Part shown: positions 36,371-45,254 of the stretch, one piece after another
Numbering within the stretch: position 1 is the stretch's first letter
Layout: each line of letters starts with the position of its first letter
Origin: Edaphobacter aggregans DSM 19364
GTDB taxonomy: Bacteria; Acidobacteriota; Terriglobia; Terriglobales; Acidobacteriaceae
Length of the DNA stretch: 64,000 bases
Reading direction: 5' to 3'
Assembly (NCBI RefSeq): GCF_000745965.1
Contig: NZ_JQKI01000001.1
Location: forward strand, 475,960 to 539,959
Position numbers and translations under genes: made by a program
The notes under the pieces: generated by a model
Told to the model about the DNA's origin: nothing
Databases searched by the model: none
What the model saw: only the letters and a program-made list of their open reading frames with translations

Positions 36371-37179
36371 CTACTGGGTAGGAGTGGAGTGAAGACTGTC
36401 GAGGTCGGTGATGATGTGTGAGGTTACTTCGAGCTTGTGGTAGTTGCCGTAGCGCGCGCCGAAGGACCATGCGACGCGATGGTCGTCGGGTATGGCCTGG
36501 GACTCGATAGTCTTCGGCATCCAGAAGGTTCTTCCGTCGAGCACGACGGGGGCGTAGTCGATGGACCAGGTCCAGAGGCCGATGACGCCGCGCGTGATCT
36601 CGTGGTCGGGGATGCTGGCTTCGACGCGCAGCAGGTGAAAGTTTCCGGGGTCGATGAAGACCCGGCCTCTCTGAATCGTCGGGCAGCTTCTGTCGAGGAG
36701 GGATTCGGTCAGAGTCTTGTAGGTGAGGACGATGGCCGGGACACCGCCGGTGTTCTCGTCGGGGGCGCGCTCGAAGGTGTAGCAGACGGCGAAGTCGGAC
36801 GAGACGATGCGGACGCCGTTGGTGAAGGCTCCGCGAAAGACGGCGGGGCCGGCGATGTTCTCGCCCTGGGCGGCCTTGTGATTGACGGATTTGACCTCGC
36901 GGCTCTCGAGGAGCTCGGTCGCGTTGCCTTCGCCGGTGCGGCGGATGCGGAAGATGGAGTCAGTTGCGGTAGTAATCCTGGCGTCTCCGGGCTCAACGAG
37001 ATTGGAGTCGACGTGCTCGTCGCAGAAGAAGCTTGAACGGAGGAGAGGTAGGTGGAGACGTTGGCCTGCAGGCGATTGAGGATCTCAGGAATCGGCAGCG
37101 GAGCGGCTTGCTGGGCAAACGAGGGTGCCAGCAGCACAACAGACCAGAGGGTAACGGCAGGCAGAGAGGACGAGCGCAC
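36371..37179 (-). pseudogene. Secreted hypothetical protein, frameshifted paralogue of the upstream gene
   Basis: GTG 37179 is preceded by AAGGAAAG and gives a signal peptide (LPAVTLWSVVLLAPSFAQQ) then IPEILNRLQANVSTYLSSV. Near 37030 one C is missing (GTTCAAG instead of a C-C-A-A-G run), and the true frame continues FFCDEHVDSNLVEPGDARIT, EVKSVNHKAAQGENIAGPAV, LWTWSIDYAPVVLDGRTFWM, ending in TAG at 36371-36373. It aligns end to end with the intact neighbour at 37263-38093 (EILxxLQ, EIKSVNKKAAKGEDIHGPAL, LWTWSIDYAPIPFDAKQFWL). The function is unknown. Confidence 0.75.
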
Positions 37180-37262
37180 AGATCTTTCCTTTGAAATCCT
37201 GGGTGCGGCATTCTCGCTGACAACATAGTGAGACTGCAAGGTGTTCTGCGAGATGCCCGCTG

Positions 37263-38093
37263 CTATTTCGGCGGAGGATTGCCGCCGACGTCGGGGATGA
37301 TGCGGGAGCTGACGCTGAGCTTGTGGTAGTTGGTGTAGGTGGCGGTGAAGAACCAGGTGCCGGAGGCGTCGTGGGCGTCGGCGCGGGAGGTGATGGTGCG
37401 GGGCAGCCAGAACTGTTTCGCGTCAAAGGGGATAGGGGCGTAGTCGATGGACCAGGTCCAGAGGACGCGGCGGCCGTTGTTGTCCTTGTGGTTGGGGATG
37501 GTCATCTCGACGCGCAGCGGGTGGAAGGTGGCGGAGTCGATGAAGGCGCGGCCGGATTGTTTGTCGGGGCCGGGGCAGCCGTCGTCGGGGGTGAGGTCGG
37601 GCTTGAGGGCGTAGTCGATGACGATGGCGGGAGTCTTGTTGAGCACGCCGGTAGGCTGAAGGGTGTAGTCGAAGCAGCGCGACATCTCGAGCGAGACGAC
37701 GTTGACAGCGGTCGAGAAGGCTCCGCTGAAGAGAGCGGGGCCGTGGATGTCTTCGCCCTTTGCGGCTTTTTTGTTGACGGACTTGATCTCGCGGGTCTCG
37801 GTGAAGGTGTGGGCCTCGCCGACGTTGTGGGAGCGGACGAGGCGGAAGACGGAGTCGGTGGTGGTTTTGACGCCGCGCGCGCCCTCCTGCTTGAGTTCGG
37901 AGACGACGCGCTCGTCGGCAAAGATGTCGGGGAGGTTGGTGAGGTAGTCCCAGAGGTTGTCCTGGAGGTGGAGGAGGATCTCCTGAAGTGGCGGAGTTGC
38001 GGGCGCAGCGGGTGTGCTGGCGGGCTGCTGCGCGATGCCGCTGGAGGGGACGAGAGCTGCGAGAACGACGGAGATGACGAGATGCGACCGCAC
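37263..38093 (-). CDS. Secreted hypothetical protein (paralogue pair)
   Basis: I choose GTG 38093 because AGGAG lies five bases upstream and the product then begins with a signal peptide (VISVVLAALVPSSGIAQQ). The mature protein of about 250 residues contains LLHLQDNLWDYLTNLPDIFADE, EIKSVNKKAAKGEDIHGPAL, the conserved cysteines in MSRCFDYTL and DDGCPGPD, and WTWSIDYAPIPFDAKQFWLP. Its outline resembles outer-membrane lipoprotein-sorting (LolA-like) beta sheets, but I would not assign that. It lies next to a frameshifted duplicate, so the pair arose by tandem duplication. The function is unknown. Confidence 0.75.
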   Translation of the reverse strand: MRSHLVISVVLAALVPSSGIAQQPASTPAAPATPPLQEILLHLQDNLWDYLTNLPDIFADERVVSELKQEGARGVKTTTDSVFRLVRSHNVGEAHTFTETREIKSVNKKAAKGEDIHGPALFSGAFSTAVNVVSLEMSRCFDYTLQPTGVLNKTPAIVIDYALKPDLTPDDGCPGPDKQSGRAFIDSATFHPLRVEMTIPNHKDNNGRRVLWTWSIDYAPIPFDAKQFWLPRTITSRADAHDASGTWFFTATYTNYHKLSVSSRIIPDVGGNPPPK

Positions 38094-38222
38094 CGGTGCT
38101 CCTGAAAAAGTAGCCTGCGGGGAATTCTCGCTGAGAGTTGGTGATTGTGCCAAGTGCTCCCGCGCGAACTCTGTGGGATGCTAGGATTCCTGCGCAACAG
38201 TCTGTGGGGTGGGGGTGCTTTC

Positions 38223-39002
38223 GTGACGGAATGGAACGCGCCGGAGTATGCGAGGATCTCTGAACTGCAGCATGCGATGGCTGCGGAGGTGCTGTCATTG
38301 CTGGACCTAGGGGACGCGAAGAGCGTTCTGGATCTTGGCTGCGGGACCGGCAACGTGACGGCTGAGATCGCAGCGCGCGTTCCTGAGGGCAGGGTGGTGG
38401 GCGTGGATGCCTCTGGCGAGATGATTGCGTTTGCAAAGGAGCGTTATGGCGCGGCGGTGTGGCCGAACCTGAGCTTCGAGGTGTGTGACATTCGCAGGAT
38501 TGGATTCAGAGACGAGTTCGATCTGGTGGTCTCGTTCAACGCGCTGCACTGGATTCCGGAGCAGGAGGTGGCTCTGCGGGCGATTCACACCGCGATGAAG
38601 CCGGGAGGCGCGGCGCAGTTGCGGCTGGTCCCGAAGGGCGAGCGCAAGAGCCTGGAGGATGTGCTGGAGGAGACGAGGAAGTCAGCGAAGTGGTGCACCT
38701 ACTTCGATGGCTATCGGAACCCGTATCTGCACCTGACGGCAGAGGAGTATTCGGCGTTGGCCGCAGAGTGCGGGTTACGCGCGGTGAGCATGGACGTGAA
38801 GGACAAGGCGTGGGACTTCGGTTCACGCGCAGGGTTTCACACGTTCGGTTCGGTGACTTTCGTTGAGTGGACGCGGCGGCTTCCCGAGGAGGCGAAGTCA
38901 ACTTTTATCGATGACGCGCTGGACCGATACAGTGCGGTCGCGGGCGACGATCGCACGTTTCGTTTCTACCAGATGGACATCAGGCTGGCGAAGAGCAGTT
39001 GA
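38223..39002 (+). CDS. Class I SAM-dependent methyltransferase (trans-aconitate-methyltransferase-like)
   Basis: GTG 38223 (or ATG 38232) begins TEWNAPEYARISELQHAMA, the usual start of the Tam-like group; longer in-frame starts add an unlikely tail. The product is about 259 residues. SAM motif I is SVLDLGCGTGNVTAEIAARV, followed by VVGVDASGEMIAFAKERY, then FDLVVSFNALHWIPEQEVAL, typical of trans-aconitate 2-methyltransferase-like enzymes. The substrate cannot be assigned. It diverges from the secreted pair and converges on prfA, with an inverted repeat at 39011-39053 between. Confidence 0.83.
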   Translation: MTEWNAPEYARISELQHAMAAEVLSLLDLGDAKSVLDLGCGTGNVTAEIAARVPEGRVVGVDASGEMIAFAKERYGAAVWPNLSFEVCDIRRIGFRDEFDLVVSFNALHWIPEQEVALRAIHTAMKPGGAAQLRLVPKGERKSLEDVLEETRKSAKWCTYFDGYRNPYLHLTAEEYSALAAECGLRAVSMDVKDKAWDFGSRAGFHTFGSVTFVEWTRRLPEEAKSTFIDDALDRYSAVAGDDRTFRFYQMDIRLAKSS

Positions 39003-39010
39003 AGGTTGCT

Positions 39011-39053
39011 AGTTGCAGGTTGTGAGTGGAAAAACAACTGCTAACCTGCAACT
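39011..39053. terminator. Low-complexity inverted repeat between convergent genes
   Basis: An 11-bp stem AGTTGCAGGTT / AACCTGCAACT lies between the convergent methyltransferase and prfA genes. The arms are built from the same GTTGCAG word that forms the tandem array at the right end of the window. Confidence 0.5.
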
Positions 39054-39063
39054 GCAAACTACA

Positions 39064-40140
39064 TCAAGCGGCAGTGGTCTCGGCCTTCATCTTCTCGGCG
39101 ATGTCGTGTGCGATGAGCGCGTCGATGGTGGGCTGCAGCATGCCTTCCATCACCATGTTGAGCTGGTGGGTGGTGAGGCCGATGCGGTGGTCGGTGAGGC
39201 GGTTCTGCGGGAAGTTGTAGGTGCGGATCTTTTCGGAGCGGTCGCCGGTGCCGACCTGCTGCTTGCGGTCCTTGGCCTGCTCCTGGTGGATGCGCTCTTC
39301 CTCGACCTCGTAGAGGCGGGCGCGGAGGACGCGCATGGCCTTCTCGCGGTTCTTGATCTGCGATTTTTCGTCCTGGCACGAGACGACGGTGTTGGTCGGG
39401 ATGTGGGTGATGCGCACCGCCGAGTAGGTCGTGTTGACGGACTGTCCGCCGGGGCCGGAGGAGCAGAAGGTGTCGACGCGCAGGTCCTTGGCTTCGATCT
39501 TGATGTCGACTTCCTCGGCCTCGGGGAGCACGGCGACGGTGATGGCGGAGGTGTGGACGCGGCCCTGGGTCTCGGTGGCCGGCACGCGCTGCACGCGGTG
39601 GACGCCGGACTCGTACTTCATCTGCGAGTAGACCTTGTCTCCTTCGAAGATGGCGGTGACTTCCTTCATGCCGCCGCCGATGCCGGTCTCTGAAGAGGAG
39701 AGGATCTGTACCTTCCACTTGTGCTGCTCGGCGAAGCGCAGGTAGGTGCGGAACATCTCGGAGACGAAGATGGCGGCCTCGTCGCCGCCGGTTCCGGCGC
39801 GCAGCTCGATGATGATGTTCTTGTCGTCGTTGGGATCCTTTGGCAGGAGCATGACCTTCAGCTCTTCCTCGATCTCGGCGAGGCGCGGCTCGAGGGTAAG
39901 GAGCTCGGCCTGGGCCATCTCGCGGATGTCGGCGTCGTCCTCGGCGAGCATGGACTTGGCGTCGGCGACGCCCTGCTTCACCTGCTTGTACTCGCGGAAC
40001 TTTTCGACGACGGGCTCGATGTCGCGGTGGGCCTTGGCGGTGGCGGAGAACTTCTTCTGGTCTGTGACGAGCGCGGGATCGGCGAGCTGCTGGCCGAGCT
40101 CTTCGTAGCGCGCTTCCATCTGGTCGAGGCGGTCGAACAT
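39064..40140 (-). CDS. prfA: Peptide chain release factor 1
   Basis: A 358-residue RF1, which recognises UAA and UAG and triggers peptidyl-tRNA hydrolysis. The N-terminal helical domain (about 1-105) is followed by the codon-recognition region with the RF1-type PAT tripeptide in [17 protein letters not shown]. The catalytic GGQ is in [20 protein letters not shown] (about residue 230). Full length, with all motifs. The GGQ glutamine is the target of PrmC, encoded at 33874-34728 on the same strand. Confidence 0.96.
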   Translation of the reverse strand: MFDRLDQMEARYEELGQQLADPALVTDQKKFSATAKAHRDIEPVVEKFREYKQVKQGVADAKSMLAEDDADIREMAQAELLTLEPRLAEIEEELKVMLLPKDPNDDKNIIIELRAGTGGDEAAIFVSEMFRTYLRFAEQHKWKVQILSSSETGIGGGMKEVTAIFEGDKVYSQMKYESGVHRVQRVPATETQGRVHTSAITVAVLPEAEEVDIKIEAKDLRVDTFCSSGPGGQSVNTTYSAVRITHIPTNTVVSCQDEKSQIKNREKAMRVLRARLYEVEEERIHQEQAKDRKQQVGTGDRSEKIRTYNFPQNRLTDHRIGLTTHQLNMVMEGMLQPTIDALIAHDIAEKMKAETTAA

Positions 40141-40348
40141 GGGTGCTCCTAAATCTATGCGTAGAAAGGGGATTTCGAAAAGGGAGAGGGCGAAGTCGGG
40201 CGCAGCTAGGCGAAGTCGTGACGGCTGGGCGTCACGCCGGGCCGGGGGGCCATACCGGGAAAGCGCACCGGGATTTCGGCTGCGAATCGCATCTCTCTTT
40301 AGATGTTACTCCTGTTGGTGTGGATGCGGGTGGGGTAAAGTACGAACC

Positions 40349-40636
40349 GTGAGCCACAGGCGGTAACAGATCGTTGTTGCGGCGGTACTAGGTTGCATAT
40401 TTTCCATCGGTTGCGAGGAGGATTTTGAGTCGCACTATTCAACGGCGGCGGCTGCAGAGCAGGCGGGAGAATTTACGCGTGGCTGGCTGCCCCTCGTGCT
40501 TCAACCCGATGCCACTGACATATACGAATGGCACGATCTGGACTCCAACCGAGCAGGAGGGCGGTTTGCGTTGAACGAGAACCTTGTGCATCGGATTTCA
40601 GACAGACTGCCAAAGAACGGACAAGACTTCGACTGA
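40349..40636 (+). pseudogene. Small lipoprotein-like gene with in-frame stop
   Basis: A GTG at 40349 opens a frame broken after five codons by TAA (40364-40366) and then open to TGA at 40634-40636. The downstream part encodes VAAVLGCIFSIGC, a lipobox-like segment, and a compact domain ESHYSTAAAAEQAGEFTRGW, LPLVLQPDATDIYEWHDLDS. I recognise this pattern (Y-t-t-x-x-A-x-x-x-G-x-f-x-R-G-W-L-P) from small bacterial lipoproteins of unknown function. With no good start after the stop, it is probably a pseudogene. Otherwise the 40141-40898 gap is gene-free. Confidence 0.5.
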
Positions 40637-40762
40637 TGGTCGATCGTCAACGAACGGTGTGACCGTATTTCGCTGTAGTGACTTTCTAGTCTCGATCAAT
40701 TCAGAAAAGCGGACTGGCGACTTTCGGTCGAACGGCCGCTAGACCAATTCACGGAGTCAAGC

Positions 40763-40890
40763 GGTTCGAGCTTCGCTCGAATGCCCACATCTCAGAATCG
40801 AGATGTGGGGCACCCGATTTTTGGCGATTCGAGCGGTGTTGGCTGCGCGGGAGAAAAGCAGATTCCTCGGCTTCGCTCGGAATGACTACT
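40763..40890. repeat. P2+P3 palindromic repeats with P4 tail
   Basis: GGTTCGAGCTTCGCTCGAAT (40763-40783), directly joined to a P3 copy (40784-40815), then a P4 tail (CGGCTTCGCTCGGAATGAC) just before the cysteine synthase stop codon. Confidence 0.85.
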
Positions 40891-40898
40891 CGGGAAAG

Positions 40899-41957
40899 CT
40901 ACACCTTCGCTGGTTCGAGCCAGGCGCTGGGCGTGGAGCGTGAGATGGCGATCTCCTCGTCGTTCATGTCGACGCCTACGTCGGCGAAGAGTGGTGTGGA
41001 GAGGTAGCGCTCGCCGGTGTCGGGCAGCATGCAGAGGATGGTTGATCCCTTCGGCGCTTTAGCGGCGACCTTCAGGGCTCCGGCGAAGGTTCCGCCGGAG
41101 GTGATGCCGACGAAGATGCCCTCCTGGCGGGCGAGCTCCTTGCTCCACTTCATGGCTTCGGTGTTCTCGACGGTGAGGACCTGGTCGATCTTGTTTTCGG
41201 CCAGCGCGTCGCCGGCGAGCTTGGGGATGAAGTCCGGGCTCCAGCCCTGCTGGGGGTGCGGCTTCCATGCGGGGTGACCGCTGAGCGGGTCGCCGTTTTC
41301 GTCGCGCGGCTGCGGCTGGCCGCTCGTGACCATGGGTGCGTCGGCGGGCTCGCAGACGATGATCTTTGTCTTGGGGCTCTCTTTCGCGAGCACGCGGGCG
41401 ACGCCCTTGAGCGTGCCTCCGGTGCCGAAGCCGGTGACCCAATAGTCGAGGGGCTGGTCGCGGAAGTCGTCGAGGATCTCGACGGCGGTGGTCTTGGAGT
41501 GGAAGTCGGCGTTGGCCTCGTTGGTGAACTGGCGGGTGAGGAACCAGCCATGCGTCTGGGCGAGCTCGATGGCCTTGGCGGCGGAGCCGGTGGCGCGGCT
41601 GGCGGCGGGCGTGAGGATGACCTTGGCGCCGAGGAAGCGCATCAGGCGGCGGCGCTCGATGGAGAAGGTCTCGGGCATGATGAGGACTAGCGGGTAGCCT
41701 TTTTGCGCGCAGACCATGGCGAGGCCGATGCCGGTGTTGCCGCTGGTGAACTCGATGACGGTCTGGCCGGGCTTGAGCGTGCCGGTGCGTTCGGCGTCCT
41801 CGATGACGCCGAGGGCGAGGCGGTCCTTGACGGAGCCGAGAGGGTTGAAGGCCTCGACCTTGACGTAGAGGTTGACGCCCTCGGGCGCGAGCTTGTTGAT
41901 CTTGACGGCGGGAGTGTGGCCGACGGTTTCGAGAATGTTGTTGTAGCGCTTTCCCAC
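40899..41957 (-). CDS. cysK: Cysteine synthase (PLP-dependent)
   Basis: The start is GTG 41957, because AGGAGG lies four bases upstream and the product then begins GKRYNNILETVGHTPAVKIN as in CysK. The PLP lysine is in NPLGSVKDRLA, the SGNTGIGLAM loop binds the substrate, and GFGTGGTLKG binds the PLP phosphate. The product (about 352 residues) is longer than E. coli CysK (about 323); the extra residues are in RDENGDPLSGHPAWKPHPQQ. It makes L-cysteine from O-acetylserine and sulfide. No serine acetyltransferase is near. CysK and CysM types are hard to separate from sequence alone. Confidence 0.88.
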   Translation of the reverse strand: MGKRYNNILETVGHTPAVKINKLAPEGVNLYVKVEAFNPLGSVKDRLALGVIEDAERTGTLKPGQTVIEFTSGNTGIGLAMVCAQKGYPLVLIMPETFSIERRRLMRFLGAKVILTPAASRATGSAAKAIELAQTHGWFLTRQFTNEANADFHSKTTAVEILDDFRDQPLDYWVTGFGTGGTLKGVARVLAKESPKTKIIVCEPADAPMVTSGQPQPRDENGDPLSGHPAWKPHPQQGWSPDFIPKLAGDALAENKIDQVLTVENTEAMKWSKELARQEGIFVGITSGGTFAGALKVAAKAPKGSTILCMLPDTGERYLSTPLFADVGVDMNDEEIAISRSTPSAWLEPAKV

Positions 41958-42066
41958 GTGTCCTCCTGGGAGATAGATTGGGGCCGCTTGCAGACTGCAA
42001 GAGATTTTAGATGCGGGCAAGGCTTTCTGCATCCATCAGGATGTAAATGCGAGGTCATTTCTCAGG

Positions 42067-43965
42067 ATGGCTCTGTTTCGAGATGTCGCGAAGCTGGCCG
42101 AGGCGCTGGCGGGTGAGTCGAGCCGGTTGAAGAAGCGCGCGGCGATTGCGGAGGCGATTCGCAGGGTGCACGAGGCGGAGTCGGATGGTGGCGCCGCAGT
42201 CTCGGATCATCAGGACGTGGGGCGGTTTGCGCTGTATCTCGCGGGGACGCCGTTTGCCGAGGCGGATCAGCGGAAGCTGAATGCGGGCGGGGCTCTGCTG
42301 AGCCGGGCGTTGCTGGCGGTGAGTGGGGCGACGCAGGTGGAGCTGACGGCGGCTTATCGCAAGCATGGTGATTTGGGCGCGGCGGGGTTCGAGTTGATGG
42401 CGGCGCGGGATTCTTCGGCGCGGACGGAACCCACATCTGGCGATGAGGCCGCCAGATATGGGGCACCCGATTCTGTGGCACACGGTTCTGGGACTCCGCT
42501 GACGCTTGCGGAGATTGCGGATGCGTTTGCGGCGATGGCTGCGGCGCGTACGACGGCGGTGCGCTCGGCGCTGGTGGAGGGGCTGCTGGAGAGGGCGACG
42601 CCGCTTGAGGCGAAGTATCTGCTGAAGCTGATGATCGGCGACATGCGGATTGGGGTGAAGCAGAGTTTGGTGGAGGAGGCGATTGCGGTTGCGGCGGATG
42701 TGCCGGTGGCGGAGGTTCGCAATGCGGTGATGCTCGAGGCGGACCTGGCGTCTGCGACGCAGCGGGCGTTTGCGGGGACCCTGAAGGAGGCGCGGATGCG
42801 GCTGTTTCATCCGCTGGGGTTCATGCTGGCCTCGCCTGTGGATTCGCCGGAGGAGGCGGTGGAACGGTTTGCGGGAGTTCCGGAGGAGGGTGTGGAGACG
42901 GCGCACATCGCGGCGTTTCTCGAGGACAAGTACGACGGCATGCGGGCGCAACTGCATTGTGGCGATCCGGAGCAGCCTGGGAGGGTGGCGATCTACTCGC
43001 GCAATCGCGAGGAGATCACGGAGAGCTATCCGGAGTTGGAGGAGGCATTCGCTCGCGTGAACGAAGCGGGGGTGGGTCCCCTGATCTTTGACGGCGAGAT
43101 TCTTGGGTGGGATTTGAAAGAGAGCCGTGCGCTGCCTTTTGCGGTGCTGGGGCAGAGGATCGGGCGGAAGCGTGTCTCGAATGCGTGGCGTGAGCAGGTG
43201 CCGGTGATCTTTATGGCGTTCGATCTGATGTATGCGGGCGAGCTTCTGGTGGAGCTTCCGCTGCGCGAACGGCGCAACCGGCTGGAGGCGGTGGCGGAGA
43301 GGCTGGTGGAGGTGGTGCGCTCGCCGCTTGCGGTCGACGAGCGAAAGAAGGGCGCGCAGGGGTTGATCTTTGCGGAGCCGGAGGGTGAAGCCGTGGAGCG
43401 TCTGTTGCTGTCGCCTTCGCGGCTGGTGGAGAGTGCGGACGACATTGATCGCGCTTATGCGGAGGCTCGCGCGCGGGCGAACGAGGGCGTGATGCTGAAG
43501 GCGGCGGAGTCGCAGTATCAGCCGGGCCGTCGCGGGCTGGCGTGGCTGAAGTTGAAGCGCGAGCTGGCGACGCTGGATGTGGTGGTGACGGGAGCGGAGT
43601 TCGGGCACGGCAAGCGCGCGGGAATTCTGAGCGACTACACGTTTGCTGTACGCGGAGCTGACGGCGAGCTGCTGAATGTGGGCAAGGCTTATTCGGGGTT
43701 GACGGATGCGGAGATTGCGGAGCTGAGCGCTTGGATGATGGAGCATACGCTCGAGGACCGCGGCTTCTCTCGCACGGTGGAGCCGCTGCGTGTGCTCGAG
43801 GTGGCCTTCAACAACATCATGCGCAGCGATCGCCATGCGAGTGGATTCGCGCTCCGGTTTCCGCGCATTGTGAGGATTCGCGACGACAAGCCGGTGAGCG
43901 AGATTGATACGGTGGAGCGTGTGGAAGAGGTGTATCAGTCGCAGGTGGACAAGCCGGTGGAGTGA
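42067..43965 (+). CDS. ATP-dependent DNA ligase (with in-frame repeat insertion)
   Basis: A 632-residue ligase with an N-terminal DNA-binding domain (about 1-240), an adenylation domain with the AMP-lysine motif EDKYDGMRAQLH (Lys288), DGEILGWD, MAFDLMYAGELL and EGVMLKAAESQYQPGRRGLAWLKLKRE, and an OB-fold C-terminus. It is the long, archaeal-like type found as a second ligase beside NAD-dependent LigA; no Ku or LigD parts are present. Residues about 122-134 are a palindromic repeat (42430-42468) translated in frame within a loop of the DNA-binding domain. It runs divergently from cysteine synthase, with starts about 110 bp apart. Confidence 0.9.
   Translation: MALFRDVAKLAEALAGESSRLKKRAAIAEAIRRVHEAESDGGAAVSDHQDVGRFALYLAGTPFAEADQRKLNAGGALLSRALLAVSGATQVELTAAYRKHGDLGAAGFELMAARDSSARTEPTSGDEAARYGAPDSVAHGSGTPLTLAEIADAFAAMAAARTTAVRSALVEGLLERATPLEAKYLLKLMIGDMRIGVKQSLVEEAIAVAADVPVAEVRNAVMLEADLASATQRAFAGTLKEARMRLFHPLGFMLASPVDSPEEAVERFAGVPEEGVETAHIAAFLEDKYDGMRAQLHCGDPEQPGRVAIYSRNREEITESYPELEEAFARVNEAGVGPLIFDGEILGWDLKESRALPFAVLGQRIGRKRVSNAWREQVPVIFMAFDLMYAGELLVELPLRERRNRLEAVAERLVEVVRSPLAVDERKKGAQGLIFAEPEGEAVERLLLSPSRLVESADDIDRAYAEARARANEGVMLKAAESQYQPGRRGLAWLKLKRELATLDVVVTGAEFGHGKRAGILSDYTFAVRGADGELLNVGKAYSGLTDAEIAELSAWMMEHTLEDRGFSRTVEPLRVLEVAFNNIMRSDRHASGFALRFPRIVRIRDDKPVSEIDTVERVEEVYQSQVDKPVE
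42430..42468 (+). repeat. P3-type palindromic repeat inside the DNA ligase gene
   Basis: Arms CCCACATCTGGCG and CGCCAGATATGGGG flank a short loop, and the unit ends in the P3 tail GCACCC. It is translated as PTSGDEAARYGAP, and the frame is kept. Confidence 0.82.
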
Positions 43966-43992
43966 GCCGTGGCGCGTGGGCGCGGTAGTATC

Positions 43993-45231
43993 ATGGCTGA
44001 AGTGAAACGGCCCGTTCGACTCGCTTATCTTGTCAGCCATCCCATTCAATACCAGGTGCCGCTGCTGCGACGGATCGCCGCTGAGCCCGACATCGACCTG
44101 ACGGTGCTGTACGGCTCGGATTTTTCGGTGCGCGGCTATAAGGACGATGGCTTTGGCGTGGATCTGAAGTGGGACCTACCCCTGCTCGATGGCTACAAGT
44201 ACGAGATTCTACCTGCGCTGCGCGACACGGGGACGCAGACGTTCGCGGCACCTTTGAACTACGGGATCTTCAGCAGGCTGCGCGGCCGGGGCGGCGAGGC
44301 GCCTTACGATCTGCTGTGGGTGCACGGCTACGCGATGGTGAACTCGATGGTGGCGATGGTGGCGGCCAAGGCGCTGGGGATTCCGGTGTTGATGCGGTCT
44401 GACTCGACGTTGATTGACCGTCCGCGGGGTGGTGCGAAGCGTTTCGCGAAGAGGCTGTTCTTCGCGGGGCTTCGTCAGATGATCGACGGCGTGCTGACTA
44501 TTGGGACTCTGAATGAGGGGTACTGGCGGGCTTCGGTGGGCGACTCGGTTCCGCTGTTTCGAATGCCTTATGCGGTCGATAATGATTTCTTTCGGAGGCG
44601 CAGTGAGGAGGCCGCGTCGCGCCGAGGCGAGCTTCTGGCGGAGTTGAAGATGGAGGCCGGGCGGCCTGTGATTCTGTTCGCCTCAAAGCTGCAGTATCGC
44701 AAGCATGCGGATCATCTGCTGGAGGCGTACAGGCGCCTCATCGAGCGCAGCAGCGCGGGTCCTTATTTAGTGATCGTCGGCGATGGTGAGGCCCGTGCGG
44801 AGCTGGGGCGGTCGGCTGCTGGGCTTGAAGACGTTCGGTTCTGCGGCTTTCGCAATCAGTCGGAGCTGCCGCGGTTCTTCGATCTGGCGACGGTCTTCGT
44901 GTTGCCCGCCCGCCATGAGCCGTGGGGGCTGATTGTGAATGAGGTGATGAATGCTGCGCGGCCGGTGATCATGACCGACGATGTCGGCGCGCATCCGGAC
45001 CTCGTGACGAACGGAGTTGAGGGCTACGTGTATCCGGTGGGAGATATCGCCGCGCTGACGGAGGCTCTGGACCGTGTGATCTCGGTGCCGGGCGAGGCGG
45101 AGCGTATGGGACGCAATGCGTTGGCGCGCATCAGCGCGTGGAACTTCGAGGAAGACATCGCTGGATTGCGGCGTGCGATTGCTGCGTTGACGAAGGGGCT
45201 TCCGGTGGAGCGCGAGTTTGCAGCGAAGTAA
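43993..45231 (+). CDS. Glycosyltransferase family 4
   Basis: I use ATG 43993 (an in-frame start at 43969 is less likely); the product has about 412 residues. The N-terminal half begins RLAYLVSHPIQYQVPLLRRI with VLYGSDFSV. The C-terminal GT-B donor half holds VILFASKLQYRKHADHLLEA, YLVIVGDGEARAEL, and the GT4 pair HEPWGLIVNEVMNAARPVI with both glutamates. It is a retaining glycosyltransferase that probably builds surface polysaccharide or glycolipid; substrates are unknown. It starts 27 bp after the ligase stop, so it may share the ligase transcript. Confidence 0.88.
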   Translation: MAEVKRPVRLAYLVSHPIQYQVPLLRRIAAEPDIDLTVLYGSDFSVRGYKDDGFGVDLKWDLPLLDGYKYEILPALRDTGTQTFAAPLNYGIFSRLRGRGGEAPYDLLWVHGYAMVNSMVAMVAAKALGIPVLMRSDSTLIDRPRGGAKRFAKRLFFAGLRQMIDGVLTIGTLNEGYWRASVGDSVPLFRMPYAVDNDFFRRRSEEAASRRGELLAELKMEAGRPVILFASKLQYRKHADHLLEAYRRLIERSSAGPYLVIVGDGEARAELGRSAAGLEDVRFCGFRNQSELPRFFDLATVFVLPARHEPWGLIVNEVMNAARPVIMTDDVGAHPDLVTNGVEGYVYPVGDIAALTEALDRVISVPGEAERMGRNALARISAWNFEEDIAGLRRAIAALTKGLPVEREFAAK

Positions 45232-45254
45232 TGGGATCCAAACCGGTCGTGCGA

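Noticed and set aside
33874..40140. prmC and prfA as one operon
   Set aside because: They share a strand but are separated by about 4.4 kb with several genes, including opposite-strand genes.
42067..43965. NHEJ operon (LigD/Ku)
   Set aside because: The ligase lacks polymerase and phosphoesterase domains and no ku gene is near; it is a stand-alone ATP-dependent ligase.
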